In this document: piece by piece, positions 33,749-43,386 of the stretch | Layout of the letters: each line of letters begins with the position of its first letter | Numbering within the stretch: position 1 is the first letter of the stretch | Translations under genes and position numbers: made by a program | The notes under the pieces: model-generated | The model's input: the letters and a program-made list of their open reading frames with translations, nothing else | Database searches by the model: none | What the model was told of the DNA's origin: nothing | From: Mycobacterium sp. 1081908.1 | GTDB taxonomy: Bacteria > Actinomycetota > Actinomycetes > Mycobacteriales > Mycobacteriaceae | Reading direction: 5' to 3' | NCBI RefSeq assembly: GCF_001673535.1 | Contig: NZ_LZLY01000085.1 | Span: 31,851-95,850 of the forward strand | DNA length: 64,000 bases

Positions 33749-35816
33749 GGGTGGTGGCCTGCGCCTGGATGGCGGTGATCGCCACGGTGTTCACAATGTC
33801 TTCGACCAGCGCGCCGCGGGACAGGTCGTTGACCGGCTTGCGCAGCCCCTGCAGCACCGGGCCGATCGCGATGGCCCCGGCGCTGCGCTGCACCGCCTTG
33901 TAGGTGTTGTTGCCGGTGTTGAGGTCCGGGAAGATCAGCACGGTGGCGTGCCCGGCCACCGGCGAATCCCCCAGCTTGGTGGCCGCCACCGACGGCTCTA
34001 TCGCGGCGTCGTATTGGATAGGACCCTCGACCAGCAACTCGGGATCGCGCCGTCGCACCAGATCCGTTGCCGCCCTGACCTTGTCGACGTCGGCGCCGGT
34101 GCCGGAGTCGCCGGTCGAGTAGGACAGCATGGCCACCCGCGGCTCGATGCCGAACTGCGCGGCGGTGCGGGCGGAGCTGATCGCGATGTCGGCGAGCTGC
34201 TCGGACGTCGGGTTCGGGATGATCGCGCAGTCGCCGTACACCAGCACCCGGTCGGGCAGGCACATGAAGAAGACGCTGGAGACGGTGGAGACGTCCGGGA
34301 CCGTCTTGATGATCTCGAACGCCGGCCGGACGGTGTGCGCGGTGGTGTGGGCGGCGCCGGAAACCATGCCGTCGACGACGCCGTTATGCACCAGCATGGT
34401 GCCGAAATACGTGGCGTCGCGCATGATCTCGCGGGCGTGCTCGGCCGTGATGCCCTTCGCCTTGCGCAGCTCCGCGTACTGATCGGCGAACTGGTCGCGC
34501 AGCTCGCTCGCCAGCGGGTCGATCACCTGCGCGCCGTCGAGGTTCACCCCGAGTTCGGCCGAGCGCAGCCGGATTTGGGCCTCGTCGCCCAGGATGGTCA
34601 GGTCGGCGATGCCACGCTGCAGCAGGCGGCCGGCCGAGCGGAGGATGCGGTCGTCGTCGCCCTCGGGCAGCACGATGTGCCTGCGATCCGCCCGGGCCCG
34701 CAGCCGAAGCTGGTAGGTGAACATCTGCGGGGTGATCACGGTCGGGACCGAAATTGTCAGCTGCGCAAGCAGATCCGCGATGTCGACGTGGCGGTCCATC
34801 AGCTCGAGCGCGGTGTCGATCTTGCGCTGCGACATCGCGGTGACCCGGCCGCGCGCCGAGGCGGCCGCGCTGGCCGTGTCGTAGGTGCCCAGCGCGGTCG
34901 CGATGATCGGCAGGCGCAGCCGCAGGCCGCTCACCAGCGCCGCGATCGACGGATGCAGCTCGAACCCGCCGTTGAGCACCAGGCACGACAGCGACGGAAA
35001 CCCTTCCGCCGCATGGGCGCTGGCCACGGCGAGCACCACGTCGGAGCGGTCGCCCGGGGTGATGACCGCCATGCCGTCGCGCAGCCGTTCCAAGACGTGA
35101 TCGGCGGTCATCCCGGCGACCAGCACGTCGGTGACCTCGCGCTGCCGCAGCGACGCCTCACCGCTGACCGGCGTCCCGGCCACGGCCCGCTCCAGCTCGG
35201 CCACCGTCGGCGCGCACAGCAGCGGCGCCTCGGGCAGCACGTAGCTGCGCTGGGTGAACGCGCACAACGCTTCCGCTACCTCCGCCAGGTCCGCCGGGTC
35301 GCACCGGTTGGCCACCACCGCCGCGGCGTGCGCGTGCTGGGCGATCAGCTCGGCCAGGCACACCTCGACGACGCCGGCGACCTCCTGCGGGGTCCGGCCC
35401 TTGCCGCTGACCGTCAGCAGCACCGGCGCGCCGAGGTTGGCCGCGATGCGCGCGTTGACCGAGAGCTCGGCGGGCCGGGTGACGTCGGTGTAGTCGCTGC
35501 CGACGATCACCACCATGTCGCAGGACTGCGCCATCGCGTGAAAGGCGTCGACGATGGCGCCGATCGCGGCGTCGCTGTCGGCGTGCAGCTGCTGGTAGGT
35601 CACGCCAACGCACTGCTCGTAGGACAGGCCGGCGGTGGTGTGCTCCAGCAGCAGCTCGAGGATGTAGTCACGGTCCTCGCCGAGGCGCGTGATGGGACGG
35701 AACACGCCGACCCGCGCGACGGTCGCGGTCAGCCGGTGCAGCAGCCCCAGCGCGATCGTCGACTTGCCGGTCTCCGGCTCGGGCGCGGCGATGTATATCG
35801 CCGAACTTTCAGCCAA
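33738..35816 (-). CDS. pta: Phosphate acetyltransferase Pta
   Basis: This encodes 692 residues. The N-terminal P-loop/BioD-like domain ([16 protein letters not shown]) and DRTGG-like middle domain precede the catalytic PTA domain (about 370-692). It transfers acetyl between CoA and phosphate and with AckA links acetyl-CoA to acetate. The start is TTG at 35816, 8 bp inside fgd1; no better start exists nearby, and the next residues ([12 protein letters not shown]) look like a true N-terminus. It corresponds to Rv0408. Confidence 0.96.
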   Translation of the reverse strand: MAESSAIYIAAPEPETGKSTIALGLLHRLTATVARVGVFRPITRLGEDRDYILELLLEHTTAGLSYEQCVGVTYQQLHADSDAAIGAIVDAFHAMAQSCDMVVIVGSDYTDVTRPAELSVNARIAANLGAPVLLTVSGKGRTPQEVAGVVEVCLAELIAQHAHAAAVVANRCDPADLAEVAEALCAFTQRSYVLPEAPLLCAPTVAELERAVAGTPVSGEASLRQREVTDVLVAGMTADHVLERLRDGMAVITPGDRSDVVLAVASAHAAEGFPSLSCLVLNGGFELHPSIAALVSGLRLRLPIIATALGTYDTASAAASARGRVTAMSQRKIDTALELMDRHVDIADLLAQLTISVPTVITPQMFTYQLRLRARADRRHIVLPEGDDDRILRSAGRLLQRGIADLTILGDEAQIRLRSAELGVNLDGAQVIDPLASELRDQFADQYAELRKAKGITAEHAREIMRDATYFGTMLVHNGVVDGMVSGAAHTTAHTVRPAFEIIKTVPDVSTVSSVFFMCLPDRVLVYGDCAIIPNPTSEQLADIAISSARTAAQFGIEPRVAMLSYSTGDSGTGADVDKVRAATDLVRRRDPELLVEGPIQYDAAIEPSVAATKLGDSPVAGHATVLIFPDLNTGNNTYKAVQRSAGAIAIGPVLQGLRKPVNDLSRGALVEDIVNTVAITAIQAQATTHGR

Positions 35817-36819
35817 GTCGGCGCAGCCTGGGCGCCAGGTCCTTTTCGAAGAGCTCCAGGAACCGGCGCTGGTCGTGACCCGGCGCGTGGAACACCAGGT
35901 GGTTGAGGCCCCAGGTCACGTATTGACCGACCTTTTCGACGGCCTCGTCGGGATCCGACGCGACGATCCAGCGCTTGGTGATCTGCTCGATCGGCAGCGC
36001 GTCGGCGGCCTTCTCCATCTCGATCGGGTCGTCGATGCTGTGCTTCTGCTCGGCGGTCAGCGACAGCGGCGCCCAGAACCGGGTGTTCTCCCGGGCCAGT
36101 TCCGGGTCGGTGTCGTAGGAGATCTTGATCTCGATCATCCGGTCGATGTCGTCGGGGTTCTTGCCCGCCGCCTCGGCGCCCTCGCGCATCGCGGGGATCA
36201 GCTTGTCCTTGTAGAGCTCCTCGCCCTTGCCGGAGGTGCAGATGAACCCGTCGCCGGCGCGCCCGGCGTACTTGGCCACCTGCGGCCCCCCCGCGGCGAT
36301 GTAGATCGGGATACCGCCCTCGGGCACGTCGTAGATCGAGGCGCCCTTGGTCTTGTAGTACTCGCCCTGGAAGTCGACGCGGTCGCCGAGCCACAGTTCG
36401 CGCATCAGCCGCACCGATTCGCGCAGCCGCGCGTAGCGCTCCTTGAACTCCGGCCACTCGCCCTCGTATCCGGTCGCGATCTCGTTGAGGGCCTCGCCGG
36501 TGCCGACGCCCAGGAAGATGCGGTTCGGGTACAGGCAGCCCATGGTCGCGAAGGCTTGCGCGATGACGGCGGGGTTGTACCGGAAGGTCGGGGTCAGCAC
36601 CGAGGTGCCCAGCACGATCCGCTCGGTGCGCTCGCCGACCGCGGTCATCCAGGCCAGCGAGAACGGGGCGTGCCCACCCTTGTGCCGCCACGGCTGGAAG
36701 TGGTCGCTGACGGTTGCGCTGTCCATGCCGTGCGCTTCGGCGGCGACGGCCAGTTCGACGAGCTCGCGCGGTGCGAATTGTTCGGCGGACGCCTTGTATC
36801 CGAGTTTGAGTTCAGCCAC
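35809..36819 (-). CDS. fgd1: F420-dependent glucose-6-phosphate dehydrogenase Fgd1
   Basis: This 336-residue LLM-family TIM barrel oxidises glucose-6-phosphate while reducing coenzyme F420. Motifs: [22 protein letters not shown] at the N-terminus, [30 protein letters not shown], and [11 protein letters not shown]. Reduced F420 is used by many mycobacterial reductases, including the nitroimidazole-activating enzyme. The start is GTG. It is the first gene of the overlapping fgd1-pta-ackA unit and corresponds to Rv0407. Confidence 0.97.
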   Translation of the reverse strand: MAELKLGYKASAEQFAPRELVELAVAAEAHGMDSATVSDHFQPWRHKGGHAPFSLAWMTAVGERTERIVLGTSVLTPTFRYNPAVIAQAFATMGCLYPNRIFLGVGTGEALNEIATGYEGEWPEFKERYARLRESVRLMRELWLGDRVDFQGEYYKTKGASIYDVPEGGIPIYIAAGGPQVAKYAGRAGDGFICTSGKGEELYKDKLIPAMREGAEAAGKNPDDIDRMIEIKISYDTDPELARENTRFWAPLSLTAEQKHSIDDPIEMEKAADALPIEQITKRWIVASDPDEAVEKVGQYVTWGLNHLVFHAPGHDQRRFLELFEKDLAPRLRRLG

Positions 36820-36848
36820 GGGTTATTTCTACTCCTACAGTGTTGGGC

Positions 36849-37595
36849 ATGGCACCAGCGCCAACACTTGTTCAGGTCACCGACACCGTCTACCTCGCCC
36901 AGGGCCACGCCGTTAACTGGACCCTGGTCGTCGACGGCACCGGCGTGCTGCTGATCGACGCCGGCTACCCCGGGGATCGCGAGGACGTGCTGGCCTCGCT
37001 GGCCAAGCTGGGCTACGGCGCGGGCGACGTGCGCGCCGTCCTGCTCACGCACGCGCACATCGACCACCTGGGCTCGGCGATCTGGTTCGCGCGCGAGCAC
37101 GGCACCCCGGTGTACTGCCACGCCGACGAGGTGGGTCACGCCAAGCGGGAATACCTGGAACAGGTGTCCGTTTTCGATGTGGCGCTGCGCATTTGGCGGC
37201 CGCGGTGGGCGGTGTGGGGCGCGCACGTGGTGCGCAACGGCGGTCTGATCCGCGACGGCATCCCGTCGACGCGGCCGCTGACCGCCGAGGTGGCCGCGGG
37301 CCTGCCCGGCAACCCGACGGCCGTCGCCACCCCGGGACACACCGGCGGGCACTGCTCGTACGTCGTCGACGGCGTGCTGGCCAGCGGCGACGCCCTGATC
37401 ACCGGCCACCCGCTGCTGCGGCGCGGCGGGCCACAACTGCTGCCGGCGGTGTTCAGCCACGACCAGCAGAACTGCCTGCGCAGCCTGGAGGCGCTGGCCG
37501 CGCTGGACACCGAGGTGCTGCTGCCCGGTCACGGCGACGTGTGGCGCGGTCCAATCCGCGATGCGACGGAGGAGGCGCTCAAGCGCGCGCAATGA
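36849..37595 (+). CDS. Metallo-beta-lactamase-fold hydrolase (Rv0406c-like)
   Basis: This encodes 248 residues. The zinc motif THAHIDHLG (HxHxDH), then PGHTGGH with a His, SGDAL with the bridging Asp, and LLPGHGD with the last His define the MBL fold. Substrate unknown; relatives are thioesterases, lactonases and glyoxalases. It is divergent from fgd1 with a 29-bp gap. A GTG three codons upstream (36840) is an alternative start. Confidence 0.9.
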   Translation: MAPAPTLVQVTDTVYLAQGHAVNWTLVVDGTGVLLIDAGYPGDREDVLASLAKLGYGAGDVRAVLLTHAHIDHLGSAIWFAREHGTPVYCHADEVGHAKREYLEQVSVFDVALRIWRPRWAVWGAHVVRNGGLIRDGIPSTRPLTAEVAAGLPGNPTAVATPGHTGGHCSYVVDGVLASGDALITGHPLLRRGGPQLLPAVFSHDQQNCLRSLEALAALDTEVLLPGHGDVWRGPIRDATEEALKRAQ

Positions 37596-37611
37596 CGAAC
37601 GGGGCGGCGAT

Positions 37612-38802
37612 CTAGCGCGAAGCGACGTACTCGGGCAGGGCGATGTCGTCGCGGAATTCAGTCCCGATGAGCCGGTCGGCGACCCACGGGATGTCCAGCA
37701 ATTTGGAGGCCTGGTTCCGGGTCCACAATCCGAGCGACGTCTTCGGCGCGAACATCGACGCGAACGCACGCGCCGACCGCTGCCGGGCCTCGACGATCGG
37801 ACGCAGCCGGCGTTCATAGCGCAGAAACGCCTCGCGGTGGTCGGCGCCGGCGCGGCCGAGTTCGCCGGCCAGGATGTAGCCCTGCACCATCGCCAGACCC
37901 GTCCCCTCCCCGGCCAACAGCGAGACCGCGGCCGCGGCGTCGCCGATCAGCGCCACCCGCCCCTGCGACCAGCGGTCCATGACGATTTGGCTCACGCGGT
38001 CGAAGTACACGTCGGGAGCACGGTCGAGTTCGCGCAGGATCTCGGGGCATTCCCAGCCGGTGTCGCCGAAGACCTGCCGCAGGGTGGCCCTGACCTCCGG
38101 CACGTCCCGTGGGTCGGGGCCGCGCATGTGCTCGGCGGTGAAAACGAAAAGAAACAAGGTCTTTTCGTCACGCATCGCGAACCGCGAGAGCATTCGCCCG
38201 GGTGTGGTGTAGGCGAGGTAGACGAGTTCGTCGCGCGGCCGGTAGCCCTCGGCCTCGAAGGCGGCCACGCGGTAACCGAGGTCGGCCTCGAATCGAGACT
38301 CCGGCCCGAACACCAAGCCACGCACCGGCGAATGGATGCCACCGGCGCCGACGACCAAGTCAAACCGTCGCGACTGGCCGCCCTCCAACGTGACCCGAAC
38401 ACCCGCGCCGTCTTGCGCGATGGCCGAAACGCTTTCACCGAACAGGGTTTCGACATGCGGGTCGATCGAGCGGTGGATCACGGCGGCCAGATCCCCGCGC
38501 GGGACGGTGACGAAGCGGCCATCGAGGTTGCGCCGGAACGACTCCGCCGAAAAGCCCCCCACCTTCCGCGAATTGCGGTCCACCAGGCGCAGTTCCCGGA
38601 CCACGTAACCGGCGGCGTGCAATTCGGGGGTAAGCCCCATCCGTTCGGCGACCGCATACCCGCCACCCCAGAAATCCACCACATAGCCGCCCGTGCGCAG
38701 CCGCGGCGCCTTTTCTATCAGGGTCGGCTCGTGGCCATAACGCCAAAGCCAGTACGCGAGCGTCGGGCCGGCGATGCCGGCACCGACGATGGCGACCTTC
38801 AT
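37612..38802 (-). CDS. FAD-dependent monooxygenase
   Basis: This encodes 396 residues with the p-hydroxybenzoate hydroxylase-type fold. MKVAIVGAGIAGPTLAYWLW is the FAD Rossmann motif, LVVGAGGIHSPVR is the DG-like motif, and GRVALIGDAAAAVSLLAGEGTGLAM is the second FAD motif. Such enzymes hydroxylate aromatic or polyketide-like compounds, some inactivating drugs such as rifamycins and tetracyclines. The ATG at 38802 starts the Rossmann strand and has a GAAAGGGG site upstream. A strong -10 box and palindrome precede it. Confidence 0.9.
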   Translation of the reverse strand: MKVAIVGAGIAGPTLAYWLWRYGHEPTLIEKAPRLRTGGYVVDFWGGGYAVAERMGLTPELHAAGYVVRELRLVDRNSRKVGGFSAESFRRNLDGRFVTVPRGDLAAVIHRSIDPHVETLFGESVSAIAQDGAGVRVTLEGGQSRRFDLVVGAGGIHSPVRGLVFGPESRFEADLGYRVAAFEAEGYRPRDELVYLAYTTPGRMLSRFAMRDEKTLFLFVFTAEHMRGPDPRDVPEVRATLRQVFGDTGWECPEILRELDRAPDVYFDRVSQIVMDRWSQGRVALIGDAAAAVSLLAGEGTGLAMVQGYILAGELGRAGADHREAFLRYERRLRPIVEARQRSARAFASMFAPKTSLGLWTRNQASKLLDIPWVADRLIGTEFRDDIALPEYVASR

Positions 38803-38829
38803 GCGCACACCCCTTTCAACGCAGCCCAA

Positions 38830-38867
38830 AATGATTATATCATTAGGCAATAGTTGCACTAGGCAAT
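38830..38867 (-). promoter_or_regulatory. Promoter and operator of the FAD monooxygenase gene
   Basis: A perfect palindrome (AATGAT, TAT, ATCATT; 38830-38844) covers a consensus -10 box TATAAT on the minus strand (38834-38839). Just upstream are two direct copies of TAGGCAAT (38844-38851 and 38860-38867), 16 bp apart. The region is strikingly AT-rich for this genome. A repressor seated here would block RNA polymerase; no regulator gene is adjacent. Confidence 0.6.
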
Positions 38868-38894
38868 TAGTCAGCGTTGCGAGCGAGGGTCATC

Positions 38895-39383
38895 GTGCTG
38901 GAAGAACTGGCGGGCATGCCCGACGGGATCCAGGCCTTGGAAGCGGTCGGCACCGTAACGACGGCAGATTACGACCAGGTCTTTGCACCGCTGGTCGATC
39001 GGGCGCGACGAACGGGTAGTCGGCTGCGGCTGCTGTACCAATTCGGCCCGGGCTTCCAGCGCATCACACCGGGCGCGCTGTGGGCAGACGCCCGACTCGG
39101 GGCGAGCTACACGCGGCTGCTCGACGGCTGCGCGGTTGTGAGCGACCTTGGCTGGGTTCGGGTGCCGGCCCGCAGCATCGGCGCGTGGATGCCGTGCCCG
39201 GTGCGGGTGTATCAGGACAACGAACGCGACGACGCGGTCGCGTGGCTGGCTTCGTTGCGGGCCGCCCCGGGCGCGTCCACGCATGACATGGCCAAGGCCT
39301 ACATCGGCGGAGTGGGCGCCGCGATCGTCAGCCTCGTCAAACTCGCCGCCACCAAGCTTTCCGCCCCGACCGGACCGCGATGA
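38895..39383 (+). CDS. SpoIIAA-like (STAS-fold) protein
   Basis: This encodes 162 residues. The pattern MPDGIQALEAVGTVTTADYDQVFAPLV, LLYQFGPGFQRITPGALWADARLG, CAVVSDLGWVRVPARSIGAWMPCPVRVYQDNERDDAVAWL fits the SpoIIAA-like family (PF11964 type), which has a STAS-like fold but is not linked to sigma factor control. The C-terminal 30 or so residues are an extra helix. The start is GTG at 38895; a TTG six codons earlier is possible. It is divergent from the FAD monooxygenase and shares its intergenic operator region. Confidence 0.8.
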   Translation: MLEELAGMPDGIQALEAVGTVTTADYDQVFAPLVDRARRTGSRLRLLYQFGPGFQRITPGALWADARLGASYTRLLDGCAVVSDLGWVRVPARSIGAWMPCPVRVYQDNERDDAVAWLASLRAAPGASTHDMAKAYIGGVGAAIVSLVKLAATKLSAPTGPR

Positions 39384-39413
39384 CATTCGGGCCAACCTGG
39401 GTACCCGTTGGGC

Positions 39414-39839
39414 ATGCCAGACAACGAGAGTTTCCAGCAGGCGGCCGAACGCATCTACCACGACTGGGACAAGGCGCTCAGCGAAGACGACGTCGACGCC
39501 CTCCTGGCCCTCTATGCCCCCGACGCCGTGCTGGAGAGCCCGGCGGTTCCGCTGACGTTGGGCACCGAAACCGGAATAGTCCACGGGCACAGCGAATTGC
39601 GGCCGCTGCTCGAGCGGGTCGCGGCCCGCAAGCCGCCGCTGCGGACCTACCACCGGACCGGCTATCTCACCGACGGCGCGCGAACGATGATGTTCGAATA
39701 CCCGCGCGACGCGCCCGACGGCGAGCAGATGGATTTCGTCGAGGTCATGGAGATCGCCGACGGGCTCATCCAGCGCCACTGCGTGTACTGGGGCTGGCGC
39801 GGCGTGAAGGTCATCCAGGACGACGCGTACCACAAGTAG
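39414..39839 (+). CDS. SnoaL-like (NTF2-fold) protein
   Basis: This encodes 141 residues. The pattern AERIYHDWDKALSEDDVDALLALYAPDAVLESP, then IVHGHSELRPLLERV and a C-terminal MDFVEVMEIADGLIQRHCVYWGWRGVKVI fits the NTF2/SnoaL cone fold, used for binding or isomerising small hydrophobic ligands. No clear catalytic dyad can be assigned. It is encoded 30 bp after the SpoIIAA-like gene and probably shares its transcript. Confidence 0.82.
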   Translation: MPDNESFQQAAERIYHDWDKALSEDDVDALLALYAPDAVLESPAVPLTLGTETGIVHGHSELRPLLERVAARKPPLRTYHRTGYLTDGARTMMFEYPRDAPDGEQMDFVEVMEIADGLIQRHCVYWGWRGVKVIQDDAYHK

Positions 39840-39845
39840 GGCGCG

Positions 39846-41180
39846 TTACAGCCCGAGGTGGTCCCGCAGCGTCTCGCCGGCGTACCCGGTGCGGAACGCG
39901 CCGCGCTCCTGCAGCACCGGCACCACCCGGTCGACGAACTCGTCCAGGCCGTGCGGCGTCAGGTGCGGCACCAGGATGAAACCGTCACAGGCGTCGGACT
40001 GGATGTAGGTGTCGATGGCGTCGGCGATGCGACCCGGCGTGCCGACGAACTGCTCGCGACTGGTGACGGCGATGATCAGCTCGCGGATCGACAGGTTCTC
40101 GGCGTCGGCGCGTTCGCGCCAACTGCGGGCGACGGCGACCGGGTCGCCGTGCCGCACCCGGCCCTGCGTGATCGCGCTGTCGACGACCGGGTCGAAGTCG
40201 GGCAGCGGGCCGTCCGGGTCGTGGTCGGACAGCTCGCGGCCCCACACCTGCTCGAGCATGGCGATCGCCGTCGCGCCGCTGACCTGTTGGTAGCGGATGT
40301 GCCGCGCCCGGTCCTGCGCCTCGGCGTCGGTGTCCCCGATGACGAACGTCGCCGCCGGAAACACCTTGAGCCGGTTGGGATCCCGGCCGTAGGACGCGGC
40401 GCGTCCCTTGACGTCGGCGTAATAGCGCCGCCCGTCCTCCAGCGACCCGTGCAGCGTGAACAGGGCGTCGGCGTTGCGGGCGCCGAACGCGCGGCCGTCG
40501 GCGGAGTCGCCGGCCTGCAGCAGAATCGGATGGCCCTGCGGCCCGGCGGGCAGCGTGGCGAACCCGCGCACGTCGAATTGCGGGCCGCGGTGCTCGACGC
40601 TTCGGATTCGGTCGGGATCGACATAGGCCCCGGCCCCGACGTCGGCCAGCACGGCGTCGGCTTGCCAGCTGTCCCAGAACTGGCGGGCCACGGCCAGGAA
40701 CTCCTCGGCCCGCTGGTAGCGCTCGGCGTGGTCGAGAAAGCCGCCGCGGCGGAAGTTGGCGCCGGTGAAGGCGTCCGACGAGGTCACCATGTTCCACCCG
40801 GCGCGGCCCCCGGACAGGTGGTCCAGCGACGCGAATTGCCGTGCCACCTCGAAGGGTTCGTTGAAGGTGGTGTTGATGGTTCCGGTCAGCCCGATCCGGT
40901 CGGTGACGCCGGCGAGCGCGGCCAGCACGGTGAAGGTGTCCGGGCGGCCCACCACGTCGAGGTCGTAGATGCGCCCCCGATGCTCCCGCAGCCGCAGCCC
41001 CTCGGCCAGGAAGAAGAAATCGAACAATCCCCGCTCGGCGGTGCGGGCCAGGTGCACGAACGACTCGAACTCGATCTGACTGCCCGAGCCCGGGTCGGTC
41101 CACACCGTGGTGTTGTTGACGCCCGGGAAGTGGGCGGCCAGGTGAATCGGCTTGCGCTGCTTGCCCTCCCGCACGCTCAT
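39846..41180 (-). CDS. LLM flavin monooxygenase, NtaA/SnaA/DszA-type
   Basis: This encodes 444 residues. It has typical NtaA/DszA-type features: LAAHFPGVNNTTVWTDP, FDFFFLAEGLRLREHRGRIYDLDVVGRPDTFTVLAALA, SGGRAGWNMVTSSDAF, and GHPILLQAGDSADGRAFGA. Family members use reduced FMN from a partner reductase to oxidise organosulfur or aminopolycarboxylate compounds. The ATG at 41180 overlaps the upstream gene stop (ATGA). It is the last gene of a four-gene overlapping set (GNAT and three LLM oxidoreductases). No flavin reductase gene is adjacent. Confidence 0.88.
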   Translation of the reverse strand: MSVREGKQRKPIHLAAHFPGVNNTTVWTDPGSGSQIEFESFVHLARTAERGLFDFFFLAEGLRLREHRGRIYDLDVVGRPDTFTVLAALAGVTDRIGLTGTINTTFNEPFEVARQFASLDHLSGGRAGWNMVTSSDAFTGANFRRGGFLDHAERYQRAEEFLAVARQFWDSWQADAVLADVGAGAYVDPDRIRSVEHRGPQFDVRGFATLPAGPQGHPILLQAGDSADGRAFGARNADALFTLHGSLEDGRRYYADVKGRAASYGRDPNRLKVFPAATFVIGDTDAEAQDRARHIRYQQVSGATAIAMLEQVWGRELSDHDPDGPLPDFDPVVDSAITQGRVRHGDPVAVARSWRERADAENLSIRELIIAVTSREQFVGTPGRIADAIDTYIQSDACDGFILVPHLTPHGLDEFVDRVVPVLQERGAFRTGYAGETLRDHLGL

Positions 41181-42298
41181 CCGGTGAGCCCCCAGCGCTT
41201 GGCGATCAGTTCGTGCGAGCGCAGCCGGTCCTCGTGCCGGTGGGTGACCGAGGTGATGACGAGCTCGTCGGCGCCGGTGGCCCGCTGCAGCGTTTCCAGC
41301 CGCTCGGCGACCTCGTCGGGGTTGCCGACGAATTGCGTTGCGATGCGGTCGATCACGACCTCGAGCTGTTCGTCGGTCAGGGGATCGCACCGGTCGGGGT
41401 CGGGATAGGGGATGGCGCCGCCGCCGGCCCGGATCGAATACACCCAGTGGCCGTAGCTGGACGCCAAATGCTTTGCGGTGGCGGCGTCGTCGGCGACGAC
41501 GATGTCGGCCGACACCACGACGTAGGGCCGCGGCAGCCATCCCGAGGGGACGAAGGCGTCCCGGTAGGCGTCGATGGCGTCCAGCGCGGTCGCGGGCGTG
41601 AGGTGGTAGCTGGCCACGAACGGCAGCCCCAGCGCGCCGGCGGCGCGGGCGCTGCGTCCCTTGCTGCTGCCGAAGATCCACGGCGTCAGCGCGGAGCCCT
41701 CGCCGGGCACCGCATGCACGTCGAACCCGTCGACCTGGTAGGTGCCGGTCAACATCGCGATGATGTCCCCGAGCTGCTCTTCGAACTCGGGCGCGACGGC
41801 CTCGGGCTGCTGCAGGATCGCCTGGGTCGCCTGCACGCGGCCGCCGCCCAGCAGCTTGCGCAGGTCGAACGGCGGCGGGATGACGACGCCGTCGACCTCG
41901 CGCCATTCCCGGGAAGGTTCGGGCCTGGGGGGTTTCGGGGATCGCGGCTTGGTGATCCGCCGCTGCGCGGAGCGGCCCAGGCCCAGGTCGATGCGGCCCG
42001 GGTGGAACGCGTCGAGCATGCCGAAGCTCTCCACCACCGCGGCGGCCGTGGTGTGGCTGAGTTGCACGGCTGCCGAGCCGACGCGAATCGTGTTGGTGGC
42101 GGCCGCGATCTGGCCGATCAGCACGGCCGGCGCCGCGCTGGCAACGGCGACGAAGTGGTGTTCGGCGATCCAGAACCGGCGAAAGCCCCACCGCTCCGCG
42201 TGCTGGGCCAGGTCGACGGTGTTGCGCAGGGCGGTCGCGGCGTCGCCGCCCGAGCTGATCGGCGACAGGTCGAGGATCGACAGCGGCACCGGGGTCAC
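41177..42298 (-). CDS. LLM flavin oxidoreductase, MsnO8/alkanal monooxygenase-like
   Basis: This encodes 373 residues. VPLSILDLSPI, RRFWIAEHHFVAVASAAPAVLIGQIAAAT, IRVGSAAVQLSHTTAAAVVESFGMLDAFHPGRIDLGLGRS are the marks of the luciferase-like MsnO8 group. A Pro/Arg-rich insertion (about residues 112-135) is unusual for a compact TIM barrel. The GTG start overlaps the preceding gene stop (GTGA). Substrate unknown; co-encoded LLM enzymes suggest oxidation of organosulfur or other xenobiotic compounds. Confidence 0.87.
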   Translation of the reverse strand: MTPVPLSILDLSPISSGGDAATALRNTVDLAQHAERWGFRRFWIAEHHFVAVASAAPAVLIGQIAAATNTIRVGSAAVQLSHTTAAAVVESFGMLDAFHPGRIDLGLGRSAQRRITKPRSPKPPRPEPSREWREVDGVVIPPPFDLRKLLGGGRVQATQAILQQPEAVAPEFEEQLGDIIAMLTGTYQVDGFDVHAVPGEGSALTPWIFGSSKGRSARAAGALGLPFVASYHLTPATALDAIDAYRDAFVPSGWLPRPYVVVSADIVVADDAATAKHLASSYGHWVYSIRAGGGAIPYPDPDRCDPLTDEQLEVVIDRIATQFVGNPDEVAERLETLQRATGADELVITSVTHRHEDRLRSHELIAKRWGLTG

Positions 42299-43386
42299 CG
42301 GTTCACCGCCGCATAGCGATTGGGCGCCACGGGCAGGCCGAGGCGGGCGCGCAGGGTTTCCCCCTCGCGATAGCCGGTGCGGAAGAGCCCGGCCCGCTGC
42401 AGCAGCGGCACCACCTCGTCGGCGATCACCGGCAGGTCGGTGGTGTTGACGGCGGGGCGCAGGCGGGCGCCGTCGATGCCCAGCCGCTGCCAGTCCAGCA
42501 GCAGCTCCACCAATTCCGTGGCCCCGCCGGTGAAGACGAGCGCGTCGGAACGGAAGTCGGCGGTGCCGTCGAACGAAACCACCACGTCGGCAAGGGTTTT
42601 CAGGTGCGTGCCGCCCGCCGCGCGCACGTCGGCGAGGATTCTTTGCACCGAGGCGCCGTCGGTGGGCGTGATAAAGACGACGTCGGCGCCGGCCGCGGCG
42701 AACTCGTAGGCGGGGCCGACGTGCGCCAGCGCGGCCACCACGGGCTGGCCCTGGGGTGGGCGCGGCGTGATCGAGGGCCCCTTGACCGAGAAGTATTTCC
42801 CGGTGAAGTCGACGTAGTGCAGCTTGTTCACGTCGACGTAGCGCCCGGTGCTCGCGTCGCGGATGATCGCGTCGTCCTCCCAGCTGTCCCACAACCGGCG
42901 CACCACGTCGACGTACTCGACCGCCTCCTCGAAGAGGGGCACCTGGGATACGTCCCGGCGGCCGAACAGCGCCGCCTCATGCGTGGTGGCGCTCACCCGT
43001 GGCTGCCAGCCGGCCCGGCCGTGCGACACGAAGTCAAGGGTCGCAATCGATTTGGAGACGTGGAATGGCTCGGTGTGGGTGACCGTGGCCACCGGGATCA
43101 GGCCGATGTGCCGCGTGGCCGGGGCGATCCGGGCCGCGACCAGCACGGCGTCGGCGCGGCCGGTCAGCCGATCCGGATGAATCCGGGAGCTTCGCCCGAT
43201 CTGCGGCATCAGGGTGTCGTCGATGGTAAGGAAGTCCAGCAGCCCGCGTTCGGCGGTGGCCGCCAGCCCGGCCCAGTAGGCGCCGCTGAGCACCGAGGCC
43301 GCGCCGGCCTCCAGGGCCGCCCGCCACGCGTGGGGATGCCACCCGTATCCGTCGAGCGCTACGCCCAAATGGAACTGAGGGCTCAT
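42295..43386 (-). CDS. LLM flavin monooxygenase
   Basis: This encodes 363 residues. FHLGVALDGYGWHPHAWR, LLDFLTIDDTLMPQ, ATRHIGLIPVATVTHTEPFHVSKSIATLDFVSHGRAGWQP place it with NtaA-like LLM monooxygenases, in a branch distinct from the other two in this cluster. The ATG at 43386 overlaps the GNAT stop (ATGA). C-terminal motif RTGYREGETLRARLGL resembles the C-terminus of the cluster's first member (RTGYAGETLRDHLGL), hinting at old duplication. Confidence 0.86.
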   Translation of the reverse strand: MSPQFHLGVALDGYGWHPHAWRAALEAGAASVLSGAYWAGLAATAERGLLDFLTIDDTLMPQIGRSSRIHPDRLTGRADAVLVAARIAPATRHIGLIPVATVTHTEPFHVSKSIATLDFVSHGRAGWQPRVSATTHEAALFGRRDVSQVPLFEEAVEYVDVVRRLWDSWEDDAIIRDASTGRYVDVNKLHYVDFTGKYFSVKGPSITPRPPQGQPVVAALAHVGPAYEFAAAGADVVFITPTDGASVQRILADVRAAGGTHLKTLADVVVSFDGTADFRSDALVFTGGATELVELLLDWQRLGIDGARLRPAVNTTDLPVIADEVVPLLQRAGLFRTGYREGETLRARLGLPVAPNRYAAVNR

